From positions 434,001 through 498,000 of the forward strand of contig OZ245890.1 of assembly GCA_965229615.1 (NCBI GenBank): 64,000 bases of DNA, read 5' to 3'. The notes below the pieces were generated by a model, which did not search any database, had not been told where the DNA came from, and saw only the letters and a list, made by a program, of their open reading frames with translations. This document shows, in pieces, positions 58,238-64,000 of the stretch. Position 1 is the stretch's first letter, and each line of letters starts with the position of its first letter. The DNA comes from G965229615 sp965229615 (lineage in GTDB: Bacteria > Pseudomonadota > Alphaproteobacteria > Rickettsiales > Midichloriaceae). The translations under genes were made by a program, and so were the position numbers.

Positions 58238-59599
58238 TTAAAAACATGTTGTTTCTATATCCTTCATCAAACATATTTGCATGCAACGATTCACAGCTTC
58301 ATGAACACCAACGGTTTTACTAATGTTTGTACTATCAGTATGACTACTCTCTATTGTGATCCTCTGCCTCACTTCAACTGTATTGTTTTCTATCGTTATC
58401 CTCCCAATTATAACTTGAACCGGTATGCCAATGAGATCCATCCTATTGAACTTCACACCAGAGCTGTCATGAGTATCATCATATAACGCTGTAATATTAG
58501 CATCCGAAAGCTCGGTGTAAATTTCTGTTGCTATAGTGTTACATTTCGCATCATCTGGTAATAGGTTTAGGATTATACACTTGAATGGAGCTACCTGCAC
58601 TGGCCATACTATCCCAGCCGCATCATGATGGCACTCAATAATTGCACCAACTAATCTTGATATACCAATGCCATAACACCCCATCTTTGCAGCGATTTTT
58701 TCTCCATCATGAGTTTGTACGTGCGCTCCCATAGCAGCGCTATATTTATCATCCAAGTAAAATAGATGCCCCACCTCTATGCTTTTGCTTTGTTTGATGT
58801 TTGCAGCAATTTCTGAGATAGCATTTACATCATGTTTTTCTTCCTCTCGTGCATAGAATTGACTCAGTGACTCTATAGAAATATTGCTAGTATTAAGTGC
58901 AGGTATGATGTTCTCATCATAATAAATTGTGCTTTCACCTGTTTTTGCCAACACGTGCAGCTCATGACTATAATCACCGCCAATGTCACCACTGCTTGCA
59001 AGTACTGGTATTGCTGTGAGCTTCATTCTAGCATAAATTCGCAAATATGCATCAAGCATATTATCATACGTGATCAGAGCATCCTCTCTTGTTAAATCAA
59101 ATGAGTATGCATCCTTCATTAAAAACTCTCTACTGCGCAAAACACCATAACGTGGCCTGACTTCATCACGAAATTTCCATCCAACTTGATATAGAGTCAT
59201 GGGGAGGTTTTTATATGACTGTATATTATCCATAAACATATCACATATTGCTTCTTCCGCTGTTGGTGCAAATAAAAGTTTGTTATTGTGTCTATCAGAC
59301 ATTGTTAACATTTCAGATTGCAACTCACTCTCGCTGCTGCCATATCTTCCAGATTTTTCCCAAAGACTGATTGGTTGTATAGATGGTAGTAGAACTTCAA
59401 TTGCTCCTTTTTTGTTCATTTCCTGACGCACTATTTCTGATACATTCTGTAATACTCTCAAACCAAGTGGTAACCATTCATATATTCCACTTGTAAGTCG
59501 TCTTATCATGCCAGCTCTAATCATGAGTTGATGTGATATTAATGCTGCATCTGATGGACTGTCCTTTAGTGTTGGTAAAAAGTACTTTGATAGAAACAT
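58238..59599 (-). CDS. proS: Prolyl-tRNA synthetase (short, bacterial-type without insertion)
   Basis: A class II aminoacyl-tRNA synthetase. From the ATG at 59599 it has 453 residues and begins SKYFLPTLKDSPSDA, then motif 1 (SHQLMIRAGMIRRLTSGIY), motif 2 (KFRDEVRPRYGVLRSREFLM) and the AMGCYGIGISRLVGAI-like motif 3 (KMGCYGIGISRL). Alphaproteobacterial ProS lacks the editing insertion between motifs 2 and 3, which is also so here. The frame continues to 59638, but the chosen ATG fits the family start. The C-terminal anticodon domain ends normally. Confidence 0.96.
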   Translation of the reverse strand: MFLSKYFLPTLKDSPSDAALISHQLMIRAGMIRRLTSGIYEWLPLGLRVLQNVSEIVRQEMNKKGAIEVLLPSIQPISLWEKSGRYGSSESELQSEMLTMSDRHNNKLLFAPTAEEAICDMFMDNIQSYKNLPMTLYQVGWKFRDEVRPRYGVLRSREFLMKDAYSFDLTREDALITYDNMLDAYLRIYARMKLTAIPVLASSGDIGGDYSHELHVLAKTGESTIYYDENIIPALNTSNISIESLSQFYAREEEKHDVNAISEIAANIKQSKSIEVGHLFYLDDKYSAAMGAHVQTHDGEKIAAKMGCYGIGISRLVGAIIECHHDAAGIVWPVQVAPFKCIILNLLPDDAKCNTIATEIYTELSDANITALYDDTHDSSGVKFNRMDLIGIPVQVIIGRITIENNTVEVRQRITIESSHTDSTNISKTVGVHEAVNRCMQICLMKDIETTCF

Positions 59600-59848
59600 T
59601 TTGGCAGTATGAAAAATGAATTTTTGTAAGAATAGCACTTCTACGAGTGATTTTTCAACGATAGATCCAATAGTCTACACTATATACGTTGAAATATATA
59701 GTCAAATTTCATAGGTGTGAGAATGCTTGTGCTGACTGTGGTCATGCTGCTGCAGATATATACTGACATGACACACATATGAGCATAGAAGTGTACAAGA
59801 CACACATTACGGTTGATAATTTAACTTTGTGAAATAGCTGGTGTGAGT

Positions 59849-60130
59849 ATGCAAGATGAATGCAAGAAGCAATTTGCACAACTTGTTGCATCGTTGAAGA
59901 AATTAAAAATTGATAGTGAAAAAAAATACGATGACTATGAAGACTATGAAAAATCCAGAGGTGCAATAGGTCAAACTATTGATTTTATAATTAATCTAAT
60001 GAAAAGCATTGCTAATATGATCATTAGTGCAGTAGGTAGGAAAAGGTATACGTATTCACCTGAAAAGGAGAAAAGCACCTTTATTAATATGATTCAGAAG
60101 CAATCTGCATTTCAACTATCAATATGGTGA
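59849..60130 (+). CDS. Small unknown protein with one hydrophobic segment
   Basis: From the ATG at 59849 (a GTG two codons upstream is in frame) it encodes 93 residues: a charged first half (ECKKQFAQLVASLKKLKID, DDYEDYEK) and a central amphipathic or membrane-associated stretch (IINLMKSIANMIISAV), then a short basic tail. The hairpin just after its stop favours it being a transcribed gene. No family is recognised. Confidence 0.5.
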   Translation: MQDECKKQFAQLVASLKKLKIDSEKKYDDYEDYEKSRGAIGQTIDFIINLMKSIANMIISAVGRKRYTYSPEKEKSTFINMIQKQSAFQLSIW

Positions 60131-60139
60131 GGAAATTCA

Positions 60140-60169
60140 GCATCTCTGCGCTAGAACGTGCTGAGATGC
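60140..60169. terminator. Bidirectional hairpin between a small ORF and nuoI
   Basis: GCATCTC (60140-60146) pairs with GAGATGC (60163-60169), and GCGC with GTGC inside, giving about 11 bp around a T-T mismatch with a six-base loop. It occupies the 40-bp gap between two convergent stop codons, so it can end transcription from both sides. Confidence 0.6.
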
Positions 60170-60170
60170 A

Positions 60171-60632
60171 TTAATACATCATTGTCCGTTCAAATCTTCT
60201 ACCATTTTCTAACAGTTTATTTTTATTGAAATATAGTGCAGGATGGGTTTCGGTGGCATATTCAAACACAGATGTTTCAACTATTGCATCAACAGGACAT
60301 GCTTCCTGACACAGACCACAGTATATACACTTTGTCATATCTATATCATAACGTGTTGTACGACGGCTACCATCTGCTCTTGCTTTTGCATTGATTGTAA
60401 TTGCCTGTGCAGGACATACTGCTTCACACAGCTTGCAAGCTATACATCTTTCTTCGCCATTAGGATATAATCTCAATGCATGTTGACCTCTAAATCTTTT
60501 GCTTAGTGCCCCTTTCTCATGGGGATAATTGAGTGTTACTTTAGATTTAAACATATATAGGAGAGTTATATATAGTCCAATGACTATATCAAGAAACACA
60601 AAATATGATACAATGTACTTAAGCTTTTTCAT
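60171..60632 (-). CDS. nuoI: NADH-quinone oxidoreductase subunit I
   Basis: The peripheral arm subunit of complex I with two [4Fe-4S] clusters. The 153 residues have the two ferredoxin motifs [12 protein letters not shown] and [12 protein letters not shown], with all eight cysteines, and the [18 protein letters not shown] block before them. A hydrophobic N-terminal segment fits membrane contact. Other nuo genes are not in the window; in Rickettsiales the nuo genes are split over several loci. Confidence 0.96.
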   Translation of the reverse strand: MKKLKYIVSYFVFLDIVIGLYITLLYMFKSKVTLNYPHEKGALSKRFRGQHALRLYPNGEERCIACKLCEAVCPAQAITINAKARADGSRRTTRYDIDMTKCIYCGLCQEACPVDAIVETSVFEYATETHPALYFNKNKLLENGRRFERTMMY

Positions 60633-60774
60633 ATGGATGGCAAACTATAGTTAGGAGTCAATAATAATTGCATTCGCATTCCACCAGCAAAATACTTTCA
60701 GTATTTTTTAGTTTGACGAATTTTGTATCATTACATACTGGATATTATAATCAATATAACTAAGACACACAACA

Positions 60775-63435
60775 ATGGGAGACGTTCTGGGATTAAAAAA
60801 AAGCACCGTTACACCAATGATGCAGCAATACCTGAGTATCAAAGCATATCATAAAGATTATTTATTGTTTTATCGAATGGGTGATTTTTATGAATTGTTT
60901 TTTAATGATGCAATAGTTGGTTCAAAGGAATTAGATATTACACTGACAAAACGTGGTAAACATATTGAGCAGGATATACCAATGTGTGGCGTGCCAATAC
61001 ATGCAAGCGAATTCTATCTCAATAAATTACTCAAGAAGGGGTATGCTGTTGCTATATGCGAGCAAATAGAATCGCCTGATGAGGCAAAAAAGAGAGATGG
61101 TTATAAAGCAGTTGTAAAGAGAGAAGTTGTCAGAATAGTAACACCTGGCACAATAATGGATGAAATACTACTTGAATCGAAGGAATCAAGCTATCTCACG
61201 GCGATCTTCAGAAGTAAGAAAAATATTGTGCTTGCAACAGCTGAAATTTCAGTTGGGGAATTTGCTGTGGAAACGGTGAATGAAGAAGCACTTGCGATGG
61301 AAATGATGAGAATCACACCGCGTGAAATAATTATGCCTGATACAATGGCATATGATGATGTGATATCCCCACAGTTAGAACACTATACAAGTTGTATTAC
61401 AAAACGGGCAGATAGTATTTTTGATTATAATAGATGTCGTGACAAATTGCTGTGTTTTTACGGTGTAGAATTCATAGATGGTATAGGGAAATTTTCGCAC
61501 GATGAAATCATAGCTGCTGGTTCACTAATAGAATATCTTATATACACACAAAAGAGTTCTATGCCAAAACTTCGTCCACTCAGCAGAATTTCCACCAAGA
61601 ATTTCATGCAGATTGATCCATCAACGAGACATAGCCTCGAAATTCATAAGAGTATCAGGGGTGAGAGTAGCAATACATTGCTTTCTATATTTGACAGAAC
61701 GATGACAGCATGTGGTGGCAGATTGTTATCAACATACATCACCTCTCCCCTCATTGATCCAACAGCAATTAACAGTAGGCTTGATAAGGTTGAAGCATTT
61801 TTGCATGCGCATGAAATTAGAAAAAATGTTAGAGCTTTATTGTCAAATTTTCCTGATATAGAAAGAGCTCTATCACGCATTAGTGCGAGGCGTAATAATA
61901 TACGTGATTTATTCTACATAAGAGATGGACTCGAGATAATGTTACATATAGCTGATGCTATTTCCTCTAAAAATGCATCTCATAATTTGCAGCCGCTAGT
62001 ACATGGTGTGCAAGCATTTGATGATCTCTTTGCTGAACTGAAGAGAGCTTTAGTACATGAAATGGTGACAGACGGTAGTAGTGCAATCAAAGCAGGGTAT
62101 GATCCACAACTAGATAGATTATACCATTTGAAAAATAACACGCAAGAGAGGGTTGATATACTGCGTGATAAGTATAGAAACATTAGCTGTGTTAGCAGTT
62201 TAAAAATCACAAAAAACAATATTATGGGGTATTTCATTGAGGTATCTTCCTCCAATGCATCGAAGATGAATCATGAGATATTTAAACATAAACAGTCGCT
62301 TGGTACAGCAGTAAGATACAGTACAGTAGAGTTACAGACTCTGGAAGTAGATATAGTAATGTGTGATACGAAAATAGAAAGGCTAGAAAAAAGTATTTTG
62401 GAGGGATTATACAATAGAATTACGATCAATGCCGACCAAATTGCTTGTGTGGCCAATACCATAGCTGCGATAGATGTTTTCTCCTCCTTGGCAGAAATTG
62501 CTGATGAAAAGCGGCTTATACGACCAAATGTTGATGGTAGCACAATATTCAATATACAGGGTGGATATCATCCAATTGTTGAAAAAACTATTGGTGGTAA
62601 ATTTGTACGAAACAACTGTAATCTTATGGATGATAACAACATATGGTTGATTACTGGTCCAAACATGGCAGGCAAAAGTACATTTTTGCGACAAAATGCT
62701 CTCATTTGTGTACTTGCACAAATTGGCAGTTTTGTGCCTGCAACATGTGCTCATATAGGAGTAGTAGACAAACTATTCAGTCGTATAGGTGCATCTGATA
62801 ATATCGGTTATGGACAATCAACCTTCATGATTGAAATGCTAGAGACATCGTATATTGTTAACAATGCTACCAAATCATCAATGATCATTATGGATGAAGT
62901 TGGCAGAGGTACGTCAACATATGATGGTTTAGCAATAGCAAAAGCGGTTGTTGAATACATACATGCAAAGATATGTGCAAGAACACTGTTTGCCACTCAT
63001 TATCATGAAATGTGCATGTTGGAAAATACACTTGACAGACTATCCTGTCATACAATGAAGGTTGTGGAATGGGAGAAACACATTACATTCATGCATGAAG
63101 TGATAGATGGTAAGGCTGATAAATCATATGGTGTGCATGTTGCACAACTTGCTGGCATGCCAAACATTATTTTACAACGAGCATATCAAATATTACAGCA
63201 GTTAGAAGGCAATGACATAACAACACATGCTGTCGATCGAACATATAGTGTCGTTAGTGATGATACTGATTTTTCAAGCCAAAGCAGTGAACATGAGTGT
63301 TTATTAAAAAAGTTGGATGCTATCGATGCAATCAGCACCATACTGAAAAGACTCGATATGAATACTATAACACCAAGAACTGCAGTAGATATATTATTTG
63401 ATCTACATGATCTGATAAATGATATGGATAAATGA
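60775..63435 (+). CDS. mutS: DNA mismatch repair protein MutS
   Basis: The 886 residues recognise mispairs and start repair with MutL. The mismatch-binding Phe-X-Glu is in [12 protein letters not shown] near residue 35. The connector and lever follow, then the ABC-type ATPase: Walker [10 protein letters not shown] (about 628-636), the Walker B Asp-Glu in [16 protein letters not shown] (about 707-708), and [10 protein letters not shown]. The C-terminal helix-turn-helix is present. Length is normal. Its stop is two bases from the convergent murI stop. Confidence 0.97.
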   Translation: MGDVLGLKKSTVTPMMQQYLSIKAYHKDYLLFYRMGDFYELFFNDAIVGSKELDITLTKRGKHIEQDIPMCGVPIHASEFYLNKLLKKGYAVAICEQIESPDEAKKRDGYKAVVKREVVRIVTPGTIMDEILLESKESSYLTAIFRSKKNIVLATAEISVGEFAVETVNEEALAMEMMRITPREIIMPDTMAYDDVISPQLEHYTSCITKRADSIFDYNRCRDKLLCFYGVEFIDGIGKFSHDEIIAAGSLIEYLIYTQKSSMPKLRPLSRISTKNFMQIDPSTRHSLEIHKSIRGESSNTLLSIFDRTMTACGGRLLSTYITSPLIDPTAINSRLDKVEAFLHAHEIRKNVRALLSNFPDIERALSRISARRNNIRDLFYIRDGLEIMLHIADAISSKNASHNLQPLVHGVQAFDDLFAELKRALVHEMVTDGSSAIKAGYDPQLDRLYHLKNNTQERVDILRDKYRNISCVSSLKITKNNIMGYFIEVSSSNASKMNHEIFKHKQSLGTAVRYSTVELQTLEVDIVMCDTKIERLEKSILEGLYNRITINADQIACVANTIAAIDVFSSLAEIADEKRLIRPNVDGSTIFNIQGGYHPIVEKTIGGKFVRNNCNLMDDNNIWLITGPNMAGKSTFLRQNALICVLAQIGSFVPATCAHIGVVDKLFSRIGASDNIGYGQSTFMIEMLETSYIVNNATKSSMIIMDEVGRGTSTYDGLAIAKAVVEYIHAKICARTLFATHYHEMCMLENTLDRLSCHTMKVVEWEKHITFMHEVIDGKADKSYGVHVAQLAGMPNIILQRAYQILQQLEGNDITTHAVDRTYSVVSDDTDFSSQSSEHECLLKKLDAIDAISTILKRLDMNTITPRTAVDILFDLHDLINDMDK

Positions 63436-63437
63436 TG

Positions 63438-64000
63438 TTAGTATTCATCATATTGCTGTTCCATCTTGCACGTGGCAACTTTGTTGCTATTTAGTGCTAC
63501 GAGTGATACATCGGGTTCGTATCCTATCAATTGTACTACAGTCTGTCGCAACACTTTTGTTCTTGAATTGTCTGTAACAAAAAACTTTATAGAGTGCATA
63601 TTACACTCACTTGGCTGCGTTGGAATGACATCAGTTAAGGCACGCATCACATTTTCCACAACAAAATATGCAGGATCTATCAGGGTTATATCTTGCTTCT
63701 TATATTTACATACTACATCTTTAATTATGTCTGCTATCAATGGATAGTGCGTACAACCATAAATCAGAGTATCAATATCAGATTGTATCAGAGTGTCAAT
63801 ATATTTTGATACCAGTGCATATCCATCAGCCGTGTTTTTCATACCCGATTCTATCCATGGCACTAAATCTGGACATGGTACTGAAATAATATGTGGTAAT
63901 AACACATCATGCTTACTCGCTATTGTAACGAATGTCCTCTCATATGCCATACTCTTCACAGTTGCTGCTGTTGACATAATGCCAATTCTTTTCACATCTT
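63438..64000 (-). CDS. murI: Glutamate racemase (N-terminal part outside window)
   Basis: The frame runs past the right edge, so the first third (with the DSGXGG loop and the first catalytic Cys) is missing. The visible part has IGIMSTAATVKS (the family's TXXT region), VPCPDLVPWIESG, and the second catalytic Cys in IYGCTHYPLIADI. MurI supplies D-glutamate for peptidoglycan, so with glmM the window shows parts of wall precursor synthesis. An internal GTG at 63995 is not a start. Confidence 0.93.
   Translation of the reverse strand, partial: DVKRIGIMSTAATVKSMAYERTFVTIASKHDVLLPHIISVPCPDLVPWIESGMKNTADGYALVSKYIDTLIQSDIDTLIYGCTHYPLIADIIKDVVCKYKKQDITLIDPAYFVVENVMRALTDVIPTQPSECNMHSIKFFVTDNSRTKVLRQTVVQLIGYEPDVSLVALNSNKVATCKMEQQYDEY

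Overview
The window is AT-rich, densely packed DNA from an alphaproteobacterium of the order Rickettsiales. The evidence is an Rvh-type virB3-virB4-virB6 cluster with very large tandem VirB6 proteins, a detached block of HK97-type head/tail genes like the scattered gene transfer agent (GTA) genes of this order, two small outer-membrane beta-barrels resembling rickettsial Adr proteins, an M16 processing-peptidase homologue, and biotin uptake by BioY. A lipid A-type acyltransferase gene argues against Ehrlichia/Anaplasma-like lineages, which lack lipid A, and favours a Rickettsiaceae- or Midichloriaceae-like organism. I cannot name the species.

Layout. 1-7.4 kb: a partial unknown membrane protein, a RimB-RimK fusion, fabF, an M16 peptidase, ndk, rppH, fabG and a small lipoprotein. 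7.6-15.8 kb: gyrB, two tandem paralogous membrane proteins that share a near-identical 63-bp segment, uvrA and pdhB. 15.9-27 kb: recR-virB3-virB4-virB6-virB6-virB6, all on the plus strand with very short gaps or an overlap, the inner-membrane core of a type IV secretion system. 27.2-32 kb: an unknown exported protein facing the virB6 genes, then glmM, a UPF0434 protein, a quinone oxidoreductase-like protein and frr. 32.3-39.9 kb: portal, prohead protease, major capsid, head-tail connector, adaptor, DUF3168 and major tail genes in GTA order, interrupted by two minus-strand Adr-like porin genes and tRNA-Val(GAC). 39.9-48.8 kb: hemW, def, rpsA, two unknown proteins, dnaJ and an APH(6)-like kinase. 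48.9-57.3 kb: an unknown protein, a MntA/HepT-type MNT-HEPN module, an ABC-F ATPase, bioY with a DUF1284 gene, an MFS transporter, an O-methyltransferase, and two tandem TPR-like unknown paralogues with a third small ORF. 57.3-64 kb: lipid A-type acyltransferase, proS, a small ORF, nuoI, mutS and a truncated murI.

The housekeeping genes look intact. The accessory interest lies in the VirB6 proteins (a lipobox-bearing copy with a G7 tract upstream of a coiled repeat tail), the broken GTA block, an orphan hairpin-plus-T8 element between the porin genes, poly-G Shine-Dalgarno tracts, and several unrecognised proteins that could be secreted or host-directed. No CRISPR array, insertion sequence, rRNA or replication origin was seen.
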